From Impatiens glandulifera (Eukaryota; Streptophyta; Magnoliopsida; Ericales; Balsaminaceae): DNA of 64,000 bases. The stretch is from positions 19,197,125-19,261,124 of the forward strand of contig NC_061869.1 of NCBI RefSeq assembly GCF_907164915.1. Direction: 5' to 3'. Position 1 is the stretch's first letter. The number at the start of each line of letters is the position of its first letter. The notes under the pieces are model-generated. The model was not told the DNA's origin. It saw nothing but the letters and a program-made list of their open reading frames with translations, and did no database searches. Made by a program: the position numbers and the translations under genes. Positions 1 through 11,923 of this stretch are shown in pieces.

Positions 1-741
1 GCCTTTAAAAATCACTGATATTCTTCAGGTATTTCCTCCGTAAGAAATCATCAACAATAGTTACCAATAATTTAATATTTTTGTTTCAATATTTTAAATA
101 ACGCACAAATATAATGCATTCTTAGGATCTGAAGAATAATTGGTTAAAACTCAAACGTTATACAACCGATTTTCAAATGCCAAATTTATAAGTAGAGACC
201 GTTTTTAAAATGGGTACGGAAGATATAATTTTCTCAAATCACATTAAAAATCAAAGCTAATAATATCACTTTAATTAGAAAAAGCTTTTTTTTTTTATAA
301 ATTAAAGTAGAACTAGAATGACACTCCATAGTCATGGTCCCCCGCTTAAAATCGAAACGTTTTTAGGTGGAATCGAACCCGTGACCTTTTTTTTTAAATT
401 AGGAAGAGCTTGGTAGTAAAAATAATTTTCTTCATCTTTCGTCTTTGTTCTTATTTATTCCGCGACTTTCCATTGTACTCATAATTTTTGTGGTTATGCT
501 CACTTATGAATAATGGAGCCCTGTAGAGAAAATTAAAAAAACACATGTGGAATTAGCAAAATATTATAATGACTATGAAGAGTTCTAAAGATGTTACCTT
601 AAGTTATTATTTGCAAATATGAAGTCCGCAAACATTTTTTCTTTGTCGCCTATCTTGGCATTCTCGAAGGTAATGACACGTTTCTTTAAGATTTTGGTCA
701 ATATTAGAGATCTAGGAAGGTAATGGCATGTTTTTTTGCTG
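1..741. other. Non-genic AT-rich DNA with a SINE relic
   Basis: No coding region is supported here. The only recognisable structure is the reverse-oriented SINE relic at 295-387, listed separately. The remainder is AT-rich unique-looking sequence with poly-T runs. Confidence 0.6.
295..387 (-). mobile_element. Truncated SINE-like copy
   Basis: Read on the minus strand, this segment has a tRNA-like box B (around GGTCACGGGTTCGATTCC) and then the same body as the SINE at 981-1118: a purine-rich stretch, GGACCATG, TGTCAT and TAGTTCT. It lacks the box A half, which is replaced by a T-rich run after position 387. It is therefore a truncated relative of that family, in opposite orientation. Family assignment rests only on this internal comparison. 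Confidence 0.6.
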
Positions 742-855
742 GTACCCTCTTTAGATACACCCTGTTCAGGTACACCCTTTGTAGGTACACCCTTTATAGG
801 TACACCCTTTGTAGGTACACCCTTTGTAGGTACACCCTTTACAAGTACACCCTCT
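742..855 (+). repeat. 15-bp minisatellite, about 7 copies
   Basis: The unit is AGGTACACCCTTTGT and near variants, repeated head to tail. Because 15 is a multiple of three, every frame shows a five-residue repeat and stays open, which produces short spurious ORFs. No promoter or conserved protein supports coding. Confidence 0.85.
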
Positions 856-980
856 ATAAGGGTTATTATTCTTTGTGTAGAGGATGTTTTAAAATTTCTT
901 CTCTTTGTGAAGTATTATTCAAGGGTACCCTAAGTAATTGATTTGTGTTTATGGCTTCGTATAAGATATGGATAACCTCA

Positions 981-1118
981 CCAAGGTAGCCTAGTGGTAA
1001 GAGTCGACTTAAGAGACCAAAAGGTCACGAATTCGATTACATCTGGAAGCACTTTGAGTTTAAGCGGAGGGCCATGGTTGTGGGGTGTCATGCTAGTTCT
1101 CCTTTAATTTTAAAAAAA
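981..1118 (+). mobile_element. SINE-like element with Pol III boxes
   Basis: The segment begins with a tRNA-like box A, TAGCCTAGTGGT at 987-998, and a box B, GGTCACGAATTCGATT at 1023-1038. Their spacing of about 25 bp is typical of tRNA-derived plant SINEs. A short unique body follows and ends in T-rich then A-rich sequence. A truncated second copy lies in reverse orientation at 295-387. Target-site duplications are not obvious, so the ends are approximate. Confidence 0.7.
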
Positions 1119-2544
1119 ATAATATATATGGATCCCGTTTTTATATATTTCCGCGGAAATTATCTTTGAAAATGATTGTGTGGCACTTACAATCCTCTGT
1201 ACAACTTCATCCATAGTTTGAGCACTTTCTACAAGAATCATGAAACTAACTACAACATTGAACTGGTTGCGGTGGTGTCTGTAGTGGCTTCTCTAGCTGC
1301 AATGGTGCTTACCATGACTACTTTGCTTGCAGTGACTTCTCTACCATATGCCTACTACTTGTAAGTGGAATACGTGGACTGGTCTTCCAAATCCAAAGCC
1401 TCTTGATTTAACTTCTATGTCCAATCTCTCCTTAAGCATATAGTCATCCCAACATGAAAATATTGAACATCGTAACTCGTATTATTGTTTTATTGTGAAA
1501 TTGACGACTCTATCCAAGTAGCATAGCTAAATATATATATATATATATTCAATATGTTACTATATTTACATTTAAATAAACCAAAAAAATAAATACTGAT
1601 ATTTGAAAAATATTAATTATTAATATAAATGTTTAGGGTCCATGGAAAATTTTGTTTTCATTTTTCTTCCATTTGTTACAGGAATCAATCAATCCTTTCA
1701 TAGTGAATATACACAAGTTGAACTTTGGAATGTTATAAATATTCATTAGAGATTTGAGAAATTTAAACCTGCAATATAAAATTTGGTCAAAAATGTATGA
1801 TTCTTAGAATGTTAGTTTTGGGATTTATTGTATACCTGCATTGTTGATTTTTTGAGGTCCATAAAAAGTTGTTGATAACATAGACAACAAAATTTATCTT
1901 AAAATTGTTATAACCTGTTCGGTTCTCTTTTATCTTTTATGGCATGTCACTTGTTTTTGATGCGTCGCTGTACTGGAATCCCCATCTTCTCCTCCACTAC
2001 ATATAAAATTGATTGTAATGGAGGTCAATTTTATCGCTTCCAGTAGACTCAACGATTTCGATCTCCCCTCTATGGATGTCTACTATGCACTTAAACATTC
2101 TTTTCTTTTATTAGAACTTCGTCGCCATTCTCGAGGATGAGAGCACTCCTCCTGTAGTCGAATTACCTGACAACGTGTCGAGAGAAATTGACTAGGCATT
2201 TTGAGATGGCAAGTGATAGACACCATCCGAAGTCAATGGCCTTCACGACCTCTTTTTGTTTGTCCGACAGTTATTGAACGAAATTGTAAAAGTCACTTGA
2301 CGAAGTCCTCATCATGAACATGTTTCGACTAAACTTTTTCCTTTTGAGTGGAGGTTGACAATCTCCAAATTCAGCGGTTGCTGTGGAAAGTAGATCCATA
2401 TCCATGTCTTCAGGCAGCCTTTGAGATCCTCTACAAGGAAAACAATATGAAATTTTTTAGAAGAAAATTCATGATTTTGAAACTGAAAAGTTGAAAGAAC
2501 ACGGCTTTGTAAAAACATGGTCATGTTCTTTTAAAAAAAGAACA
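1119..2544. other. Non-genic DNA, nothing recognised
   Basis: The longest ORFs are about 60-70 codons, without recognisable motifs. A short (AT)n tract lies near 1531-1548. The 1960-2310 part is less AT-rich and could be a decayed gene or element fragment, but I cannot assign it. Confidence 0.5.
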
Positions 2545-3200
2545 TGAACTTGTTTTAGAAAAAAAGTTTTTTTTTTAACTAAAAGATGCGTTGAACATGG
2601 CGTTCATAGGCGCTGAACATGAAATTAGTTTGGAAAAAAAAACATAGTTTTTTAACTGAAAAAGGCATTGAACATGGAGTTCATATACGTTGAATATTGA
2701 GTTCGTAGGCATTGAACATGGAGTTGTAAGGCGCTGAACATGAAATTAGTTTGAAAAAAACTTAGTTTTTTAACTGATAAAGACGTTGAACATGGAGTTT
2801 ATAAGCGCTGAACATGAAATTCTTTTGAAAAAAAATACAGTTCTTATGTTTTTATAAGGCCATATTTTTTACCATACATGACCTTCAAATACATATTAAT
2901 CTAATTATCACCAACATCAACATTATCTACTATCATTTAACACGATTCTAACAACTAAATCTATAGCAGAAACAGTAAAACCTAGAAATAACTCTTTTGA
3001 AAAAATACAGTTCTTGTGATTTTACAATAACATGATTTTTACAAGGCCAAATTTTTGGCCATGTTTTTATAAGAACACGACCTTCAAATACATATTAATC
3101 CAACTATCACCAACATCAATAGCATCTACTATCATTCAACACGATTCTAAAAACTAAATCTACAACATAAATAGTAAAAAACCTAAAAATAACTTACATT
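2545..3200. repeat. Two adjoining degenerate tandem repeats
   Basis: From about 2545 to 2840 a degenerate unit recurs: AACATGGAGTTCATA, GGCGCTGAACATGAAATT, then an A-rich run and a TTTTTTAACTGA block. A second unit of about 171 bp then occurs twice. Its landmark TACAGTTCTT lies at about 2835 and 3006, and the shared body runs from AAGGCCA to the ACCTA-AAATAACT block. No coding frame is conserved between copies. Confidence 0.65.
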
Positions 3201-3809
3201 TTTATGCGTTTGGTGCTGAACTAGAAGTGGTTCTAGGAAGTTTGTTTTATTCTTAAAAAGTTAAGAACATAAAGGCAAGATAAATGCGACAAAGTGGAAA
3301 AAAACGAACAAAAATAGGGTTTCGAGTCTAAACAAAAAATAGGATTTCTAATGTTTTTGCGTCTACTTACCATTTCGAATGAGGAAATAATTCGTCGAGT
3401 CGAAGAAGAAAGTCGACACCGAAGAAGAAAGTTGTTAGTCGCCGGATAGAGAAAGGAACAAATATATCTTTTTGGAAAGAGAAGAGAAGACGAAGAGCCG
3501 CGCGGTGACTTTTTCATTTCTTTTATAATTTTATTTTATTTTATTTTATTTTATTTTATTTTATTCTCTAGTCTACACATGTGGCAAACTATGTCAGATT
3601 CATGACTTATGCATATTAGATAAAAAAAACATTTTGTTTTCATTTTTGTTATAACTCTTTTTTATTTTATAATAAATTAAAATTAATACTATATTATAAA
3701 AAAATACATCAATTTTCTTTTTCTATAACTTGATTTACAAATTATAAAAAAAATTATCTTTTTCATACACTTTTCACCTAAATCAAAATTAATCTAATTC
3801 AATTATAGG
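3201..3809. repeat. Pentanucleotide microsatellite in AT-rich DNA
   Basis: A (TTTTA)n tract occupies about 3521-3566. The 94-codon minus-strand ORF just before it (3233-3517) has no recognisable domain and is probably chance. The five bases at 3805-3809, ATAGG, are the likely left target-site copy of the gypsy element that begins at 3810. Confidence 0.7.
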
Positions 3810-4653
3810 TGTAAGCATGAAAATTTGACTTACTTTATTTTCATGATAATATTATTATTTTAAATAATATTAAATAATATTTTGATTTTTTATACTCAAG
3901 ATAACTTAAAGAATGAATTAAAACCTACTTAAGGGTTAATTATTGTGATAATTAAACCCTAATTAGGAAAATTAATAAAAATTTCAAAAATAATTTAAGA
4001 ATAAAATATTATATTTATTTTACTCAAAGTAGACCAAAGAATAGTTTAAAAAATATCTAATTGTGATTTAATCATGAATTATGTTTAATTTATGATTTAA
4101 CCCAATTAAATAAAATAACTCAAAATTCCCAAAAATACCCCCAAAAAATAAAATATGAACATAACTATTATTGTGTTGATATAAATATTTTTTTTTTGGA
4201 AATCTTGATTAATAAATGAGTGAAAAAGGATTATAAATTGATTTTTAATAACCTTTTAATAAAAATAAAATCAGATAATTTAGTGTAGTAGAAGTTTTTT
4301 TTTTTTTTTAAAATTTTTGCAGTAGGATTCTGGGCTATTAGATCGATCTGGATTTTCATCCAGCGCTCAGAAACGCGCTACACAACTGGCTGTAGCAAAG
4401 CTCGTGCGTGCCTACTACACCTGATCAACTAACGGGATGGAATAACCCTGTTAGTCAAAACCGTTGACCGCAGACGGAACGCGAACGACGTTAGGCGAAA
4501 CGACATTGTTTTGGTCTTCTTCTTCGCTGGGATCGCGACCCTCGCCGGAAATGCGACCTTGCCGGTGCGTTTTTTCTAGAAGCTCTAACTTCTTCGATAA
4601 TTGATCTTATCCGATGATTTTGTCACCTACATTTTCGCCTCATCATCGCCTAC

Positions 4654-6110
4654 TGATAGGATCGAATATAACAATAGAAGGGGGGTTGAATATTATTATA
4701 CTACTATTCACTTTAAATGCGATTTTAATCCTGTTAAGGACTGAAAATCTATTTAAATTCTTTAACAAATCTTAGAAAACTCTTGAACGATTTCAAGTGC
4801 GGAAAATGCTTGCGGGATTTAAAGCGATAAATATAACGGTGAATGAAACAGTAAACATGCAACACAAGATTTTATGGATGTTCAGAGATAAAACTCATAC
4901 ATCACCCTTCTTCTGTTTCCAGAAAGATTCCACTCACAAACCCACTCAGATCACATGTCTTAACAAATGTCTGTCTGAACTTCTCGCTATCACACTTTCT
5001 TGTTGAACAAACAACGTTTTGTTCAACTTACAACAATGAACTGTTTATGCAACAATACAAATAATTATCTTTCAAAGGCTGTTTAGTGAAAGATCAGGAA
5101 AGAATTAGAGAAAAGCCAGAGAAAATGCAAAGAGAAAACAAGAGAATTCGACGTTGTCCTTTTATGACTTTTTATATTTTCTACATGGCAACGGTCGAAT
5201 CTAATTAGTTGGCACGTGGAAGAGGTACATTCGACGTACGTCTAGCGTACGGGGTAGTACACCTAGGAATCAAATATTTGTTAGTGCATGGCGTACGGGA
5301 TAGTGCACTTGGGAATCGAATACTTGTTAGTACGTGGTAGTGCGCAAGCGAATGAAATATAGTATATTTTTATCGTATTAGGCTGACGTCGAACTTGGCT
5401 GATATCGAGCTCTACTAACGATCAGCTATGCTGATGAGCTACCATGCTACTAGCGTACTAAGTTGTTGATGCAACTCATCTGTTAGCGCAACCCTGTTGA
5501 TGGACTACTAATCTGTTAGCTTAACTTAGCTGTTGGCGCAACCCAATTGTTGCCACAATAATGTTGTTGCCTACTCGGTTGTTAGCGCAACACAATTATT
5601 GGCGCATCACTACTTTTGCCTACTCGTCTGTTAGCGCAAAATAGTTGTGGGCGCAACACTATTGTTGCCTACTTGGCTGTTAGCGCAATACAGATGTTAG
5701 CGTAACACTGTTATTGTATACTCGGCTGTTAGCGCAACAGAGCTGGTGGCGCAACACAATTGTTAACACAACACTGTTGTTGGCCACTCGGCTATTGGGC
5801 TACTCAGTTTTTAGTCTACTCGGCTGTTAGTGCATGATGTCAGCTCTGCTGATAGCGCGTCTCTTCTGACATCAGCTACGTTGTTTGATTGACTCTGCTG
5901 CTAGCGAGTTTTCAGCTTTACCTGTGCATTCACATAATACTGAACTTAGTTTTATTTCTTTATCAAAGCCTTCATCAAAACTATGAGTGTTCATTTTAAT
6001 TATACTAAGTTCATTTTAATCAATTAAAATATTTTTCTTAATTCAACTTAATTAGAAATTTCCCCTTTTAATCTTAGTTCCCCCTTTTCCCATTTTAACT
6101 TATTCTAACA
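4654..6110 (+). mobile_element. Solo LTR, SIRE-like copia family
   Basis: The insert begins TGATAGGATCG and ends TTCTAACA, and is flanked by a perfect 5-bp duplication, CCTAC (4649-4653 and 6111-6115). The equivalent place in the 3' LTR (near 14766) lacks it. Stretches such as CAAGTGCGGAA and a block around ATTTTATGGATGTTC are shared with the LTRs of the SIRE-like element at 20939-26155. It therefore belongs to a related family, reduced to one LTR by LTR-LTR recombination. Confidence 0.85.
5400..5860 (+). repeat. Degenerate tandem repeat in the solo LTR
   Basis: Units built from GTTAGCGCAAC, TTGTTGGCGCAAC and TTGCCTACTCGGCT recur about every 55-65 bp. They lie wholly within the solo LTR and are probably an old promoter-region expansion. 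Confidence 0.65.
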
Positions 6111-6245
6111 CCTACAATAAACCCTAGTTAGGTTGTACCCCTCGCGCTGGAGATAGGCTGCCACGACTGAGGATAAGATTAGGGATAAAAGTGAAAATCA
6201 ATGAATTCGAGTTGAATTGGCCTTCTTCAACTAACATTCCTCTAC

Positions 6246-6253
6246 TATAAATA
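6246..6253 (+). promoter_or_regulatory. Likely LTR TATA box
   Basis: The motif TATAAATA lies in the middle of the 5' LTR, followed by the block ATCATTAAACAAAC that is conserved in the 3' LTR (near 14928). This is the expected place for the LTR promoter. The 3' LTR has a weaker TATAATAA at the equivalent site. Confidence 0.5.
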
Positions 6254-7194
6254 CTCCTATTTAATTTGTAAAGAAAATCATTAAACAAACAACAATCAAT
6301 CACCACTTAAATCAAAACCTTGAAGATTTTGGCGAACTGTTTTTTTTAAAACCTGCTCCGGCGATCCAAGCCTCGATCCAGGCCTTGGGATAGCTTCCAA
6401 CACACCCTAGGCGTGTTTTCCATCTGTTGGTATGCTTCCATATCATTTGTATCATGATCGGTGATTGATCTGTTCTTGAGATTGATTGTGTAATTTATTT
6501 GTTTAGAATCTTTATATATATCATGTATGAACTTTTTGTTGAAAGAAAACAGATCAAATCAACCTAAATCAAGAATTTCGAAAATTGAAATTTGAAAATT
6601 GAATTTTTAAAAATTTTATGTTCTTGAGTTTAATCCATTTTTTTATTCAGTTAGTTGTTATACATGTTTGTTAACATGTTAGAATGATTTTCAAGAAACT
6701 GTAACAATGTTTTGATTAAGTTTGGTCAAATTGAAGTTTTTAAAAATTATGCTTAAAACTAGATTTTTAAAAATTCCATGTTCTTAGTTTTAATCTGGAT
6801 TTTTTGATCCAATTAGTTGTTATACATGATTTTTAACATGTTAGAATGATTTCTAAGCAACTTTAATATTGATTTGATCAAATTGTGGTTTTTTAATTTT
6901 TTGGATTTTGATTCAATCTTTAAAATTTGTTTTAATGTTTGAATGATGCTCTTGTTTTGGTTGAGTTCAAATATATTCATCATTTCAAAGATACTAAAAC
7001 AAAAATCATACCTTGAAATGGCCTAATTTGAAAAATCCTAAAATTTGACATATAAATGGTGTTTTGAAATTGATCTTTGTAAAGATCTTGAAATCGTAAT
7101 TTATGTTAGGGCTTTTTTCTTCATGGTCATATGAACTAACTGTAGCTTATAGACAATGACATGATCTGAAACAAAAAGTTATGGACTTCTGAAA

Positions 7195-7810
7195 TTTGAA
7201 CCAAAATAAGAACACCTCGGTCATAAGACTTTAGCCTAGGATCGGTAATCCTCGGTCATGTTCTCAAGTCGCGACCAAGATAACTTAACCTCCGACCAAG
7301 GACTAGAACCAGTGTTCTTTAGCTCCTACTAAAGACCAAGACTGGTGTTCTTCAGCTCCAATCGAGGATCAAGATCGGTGTTCTTGAGGAAGGAACCAAG
7401 CCCCACGACTAATGGTTTTAACCTAGGACCGAGGAACTCGACCGAGCTTTTTAAGTTAGGACTGAGCCCTAAGACCGATGTTTCTAATATAGGACTGAGC
7501 ACCCTCTTTAGCCAAGGACAAATCTTTCTAATCCTAGGATTGAGCCCTCTCTTATCCTAGGACCGGTAAATCTATCCCTAACCCGATACCTAGGACCAAG
7601 GACCACGATCGATGAACTTGACCTAGGTCCGAGCCTCCCAGGGCTAGGACCGAGAAGATTGAGTTCGGGACCGAGACTCTCGAACCAAGAACCGAGCCCT
7701 ATGATCCCTTGACCCATGCGACCAAACACTAGTATGGACCAACCCGGTCTTGACCGAGCCTAGGTCGATCAATCCAGACCTAGACCCTAGGACTCGGGTC
7801 CTAAGGCCTG
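7195..7810 (+). repeat. CTAGGACCGAG degenerate repeat block, 5' LTR
   Basis: Variants of CTAGGACCGAG and of GGTGTTCTTCAGCTCC recur every 30-45 bp. The same block is in the 3' LTR at about 15905-16530, so it was part of the element at insertion. It is GC-richer than the rest of the LTR. Short ORFs in it are repeat artefacts. Confidence 0.7.
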
Positions 7811-8654
7811 ATTGGTTCCACTTTTCAAAATCTAAAATTAGTTTTGTAATTTTGGAACCTGAATCTATTTTCAAATAATCTCGAAAGTTAGAAAATATTA
7901 TTTTTATATTTTTGGGATACTTCCTAAACCAATGTTTTAGCTAAAGTCCTATTTGGAATTTATTTTTAAATTTTAGCACATTTTTTTTTGATATTTTCAG
8001 GTTTTTTACTCATATATATATATCATCGCAATCCCAAGTACTCTCTTCTAAATAATTTTGTACAATTATTTATGCAACTTAAGTCTATCCTTTTTTAGGA
8101 CCCTCGGACTACTAATTGAAGAAAATAAACGTTTTAAAGAAAGTTTCAATAGTCGTAATAATTTTAAAAATAAAAATATAATGTCCTGTGATGGAAGCGG
8201 AGGACAAAGCGCGAAAGTCATTTCTATAACGTAACCGGAATACGAACCCCTTTTAGAAATTTTGGTATAAATACGTTTATACACGTATCATTTTATTGAT
8301 TTTTATAAAAGCACTTTGCGACTCTGATTTTCAAATAAACAATCTTTTAAATTAGTTATAATTAATAAATTTAAACAAATTTCTGGTTAAATTGTTATTT
8401 AGCCTCCACATTATTAAGATTTGAACAAAGTATTAATTATTTATACATAATTAATTTCTTACCGCTCTATGTATTATAAAAAAAATTTAAAAACTAAAAT
8501 TTTCATTTAAAATATGTATGGCTCGCAAACTAAGGTTGAAACGCATCGAACCTCAAACCACTCCGCGACGTGTTCCCCCGTATTGTCACGCGTCCACGGT
8601 GCGTGCTAAGCTACAGACCGAGGGGAGACGATTTCCCAGGGGTTACAACTCTTT

Positions 8655-8672
8655 TGGCGACTCTACTAGGGA
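8655..8672 (+). other. Primer-binding site, Tat/Ogre type
   Basis: TGGCGACTCTACTAGGGA begins seven bases after the 5' LTR end. From memory, TGGCGACTC-type sites complementary to the 3' end of tRNA-Arg are typical of Ogre/Tat elements. Its placement supports both the LTR boundary and the lineage. Confidence 0.75.
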
Positions 8673-9250
8673 CCAATTTTTCAACGTTTATTTTATTTTT
8701 AATTAAAACAAAATTCTGGCTATGAAAACTTTTATTTATAAACTTTTAAAGAACCTTCACAATAGTATGTCTCATAAGGTCTATCACCCTAAAAGATACT
8801 TAGGTTCTCTCCTAATAATTATCAAAACCAAACGGGTATATCACTCGGGATTACGTGAATGAGTACCAGATCGGATTATGTACTTATACAAACTACTTTA
8901 GACCGATCATACCAGTCTATGACCAAGAGATGTTGCGAGAGGAAAAACTAGGAACCCAGAGTGGATCCCTCCTGTTGATTTTGATACATCCTTTAGGATG
9001 AAATCATAACGATGGTGGGAGAGAGATTCCAACCCAAACCCCGACAGAAACCTTAGCACACAAAACATGGTTAATTTACCAAACCATTGTTCGACGTGCC
9101 CGAACAATATAGCCTCGACAAGCTAGCCTAGTACGTGCTTATTTATTATACATGTATACATCTATAATATATATAATAAACATCTCTAAGCATATTTTCT
9201 TTTATTAAAATCAAACGACATGTTTGTCAAAGTTGATTATACTCCGCATA
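8673..9250 (+). other. Untranslated leader of the Tat-like element
   Basis: No ORF with recognisable motifs lies between the primer-binding site and ORF1. Long leaders are usual for this lineage. The sequence is not repeated elsewhere in the window. Confidence 0.5.
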
Positions 9251-10373
9251 ATGGCTCTTTTAGACAATGAAGATTTGTTCATCTAGAGTCATCATTTCCA
9301 CGAAAGGGAATGGTTCTATCGAACCTACATTCTTAGTACCACTTTCAAATTCACCCACTTCAGAATCCATCATAATTTCATGATAAAGATGCAATGAAGA
9401 TGAGACCTAATACACATGACCTTTATGTTAGAAGATCGCCAGATATGTCCAACCATCTAAGAGTTTAAGGCCATTATGATGATAAAAAACAAGAACATCA
9501 TAAGACATAAACCTTACGCGAAATATATATCCCTCCAATGTCTTCTCAACGAGGAATTTTGATATACAAAGACTAGGGCGGATAAGATTCTAGTTAAAGC
9601 TTATCTCGACCTTCCACGATGGATAAAATTGGCTACCCAAAATGGTGAAATCCCACTGAATTTTGCTATCTCTTTGCTTACAATAACAGTCATGCTAACT
9701 TATTATCTCCTCGCCCCAATAGGCGATCGTGCACCGTCTTCTAGAATACTAGAAGTGGCCTACCATCTCAGGGCAAAAGATAAGGATTTGACTAACATCA
9801 TCTTAGATGAAACCATATTAAGGCTAAATTAATCCTATTTTTCCTACCACCTCAACAAGAGAGGAGCTCCAACCATCCTTTATATTTGGCTTCTGGAAAA
9901 TATGAAACGCATACCTCCTCAACTTCCTGGCAATGTGATGACCGCAAACCTTCAATATCGACGCATGATGGGTATTAAACCGGAAAAACCCGTCAACGAC
10001 AACGACTCCATAGGTGACATTTAACCTTGGTATCGTATTAGGAAGATGGTTTACCTCATGGATGATTAGCCCATGATCATGCTTACGAGTCTCGAATGGA
10101 TCACTTTTTACTACACTATTGAATTGTTTAAACAATTCGGGCGACTGCATGCCTCCATGTAACTGCGGGATCGACATTGAAAAACCCATCAAGCATAATG
10201 ACTTCGTCACCTACCTTGACCTATGGAATGATGCAGTAAAAATGGACATCCTAAAAGATAAGAAGAACTACCTCGATCAGATCATCGAAGAGTTCCAACA
10301 TCAGCAAGAGGAGGAAACAGAAAGTGAAGGCTCCACCACCTTCACCCGCTGCAGCCAAACACGCTCCCCTTGA
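9251..10373 (+). pseudogene. Tat/Ogre ORF1, first copy (decayed)
   Basis: Across several frames this segment encodes an ORF1-type protein. It includes a part around 9629 with NGEIP and an LRAKDKDLTNIILDETI helix, a block at about 9850-10120 with QYRRMMG, NDNDSIGDI and ELFKQF, and a C-terminal part (10119-10373) ending in a glutamate-rich coiled-coil-like tail. The same order of motifs recurs in the next gene (about 10680-11690), so the two are ancient duplicates. From family knowledge, Ogre elements carry an ORF1 of unknown role upstream of gag. The reading frame is broken by stops and shifts, and the first ATG (9251) reaches a stop after eleven codons. The exact start is uncertain. Confidence 0.6.
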
Positions 10374-10599
10374 ACAAAAACTCTAATATTTTATTTTTGT
10401 ATAAAGAGACAAAAGTTAGAGAAGTCTAGTATAATTAACTAGCAAACTCTAAGGACTCCGAAATTTTGAAATATAAAATTGTTAGTTCTTTTGAAAGCAA
10501 ATATATAAAACCTTATGAGATTCTTATCTATAGGTCATGTTGTTTGCATGTGCATTTTTCTATTGTTTTTATAATTGCAATTAACTACTATGCTATAAT

Positions 10600-11690
10600 C
10601 GGATGTCGAACTCGTCCCTTGAACGAAGCACTTCCACGCCATTTGATGGTACTTCGAATATTACGGTCTCAATTCCATCATGAGATTCCTAAAGTATGAA
10701 GTAAACTCCAACTTCTTGATGGAATTGCAACATAGGTGGAATCATATCCAAAGAGCCTACGTCCTCGGTAGTAGGACAATAGTTCCAACTATAGAAGAAT
10801 TCTGGGCCATCTTAATAGTAGATAACAAAAACATTATACATCCAAAGTCTTATATGGATGTAATTTCTATTGGAAGACTTATGTAAAGAGAGTATCACTA
10901 CTATGAAACTACCTCTGACGCTATCGTCTCTGGAATGAGCATCAATTTCTAGGTTTGGGTCGAAACCGAAATACATGATGGAGAAATTCCTAAAAGAGCA
11001 GGGTCATCTTTGATCACGATTTCAATCTTGATATCTCATTTCTTCATAATCCTAGCTAATGATAAGCCCTCTTCAATAATTGTCTAGGTAGCATATCAAC
11101 TTCGAAAGGGCAACAAAGATCATTCTGGTATCATTTTGATAGAAACACTCATAGGCTTAAACAATTATCAAGGATTTCCCACTATGAGTAGAAGGGGCTC
11201 CCCCTTAATCCTCAACACATGACTTCTTGACAAGCACAAACTTCTGTCATCAGTTTTGTTTGATAACGTCTTATCCCCTTTAGTTCAATATCAAAGAATG
11301 AGGGAAACTCTGCCCGAAATTCCAGTGCAAGACAATGATGAAATCTGGGACATTCTTCCATGATATCCCATCAATAAAATAACTTTCATGATGGACGTTA
11401 AGCCACACAATCTTCTCATGGGTTTGGAAAGACTTACCTACTATAATACCCACGACCTGTTCAGGCAATTCGTTCATAGCCACATTGAACTTGTTGTCCC
11501 AATGGATAGACCCATAAACCAAACGGTCTTTGCAGAATACCTTGGAATATGGCACGATACTTTTTAGATAAATGTCCATCCAAAGTGAAGGAAATATCTG
11601 GAACTCATCTACAACCAATATGAGAGAGACCAGAGAACCAAAGAGGAAGAAGTCACTAATGACAGAATGGACTACGTCTGGACTTAAATG
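10600..11690 (+). pseudogene. Tat/Ogre ORF1, second copy (decayed)
   Basis: A segment at 10680-10886 reads MELQHRWNH, FVLGS-like AYVLGSR and PTIEEFWAIL, the pattern of the plant retroelement ORF1 family (the DUF7745-like or plant-mobile-domain-like type). It continues through HDGEIPK, YQLRKGNKD, RRGSPLIL, VQYQRMRE, QDNDEIWDI and DLFRQFVH to a basic/acidic tail. Each of these matches a motif of the copy at 9251-10373. Stops interrupt it, for example after IGRLM near 10884. It lies directly upstream of gag, which is the expected ORF1 position. Its function is unknown even for the family. Confidence 0.65.
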
Positions 11691-11923
11691 TTTTAAGTCT
11701 TCGTCGAATACTTTTCCCTTTTAGATTCTTTTATAAAATATCAATAAAGAGTCTGTCTGTAACAAACGATGCGAGTATGTTTATATACAACTCAATGTTT
11801 TTTATCTAATCAAATCACCTCTCTAAGTTTCCTTTCAGCGCTTTTGCATTTTTATTTTATTACATCTGCAACATCTTCATCTGTCTCTCTTCAATCGTAG
11901 ACCGCCAGTCACTTTGAACAAAT

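Larger units (their letters stand above)
3810..8647 (+). repeat. 5' LTR of the Tat-like element
   Basis: The segment from about 4047 onward is collinear with 14157-17042 plus 31800-32098, which identifies the LTR pair. It begins TGTAAGC and ends GGTTACA, seven bases before the primer-binding site. Its 4838 bp include a 1457-bp solo LTR insertion, so the original LTR was about 3.4 kb. It contains a TATA box near 6246 and a block of CTAGGACCGAG-type repeats. The two LTRs differ at many positions, so the insertion is old. Confidence 0.85.

Noticed and set aside
736..933. Two overlapping ORFs with RYTLY or GTPF repeats
   Set aside because: They are translations of a 15-bp minisatellite in two frames, with no other evidence for a gene.
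3233..3517. 94-codon minus-strand ORF as a possible gene
   Set aside because: No recognisable domain, low-complexity composition and no homologous copy elsewhere in the window. Chance is more likely.
11280..11618. 112-codon minus-strand ORF as a gene (also 9824-10210)
   Set aside because: Both are antisense to the two ORF1 copies. The plus-strand frames carry the recognisable family motifs.
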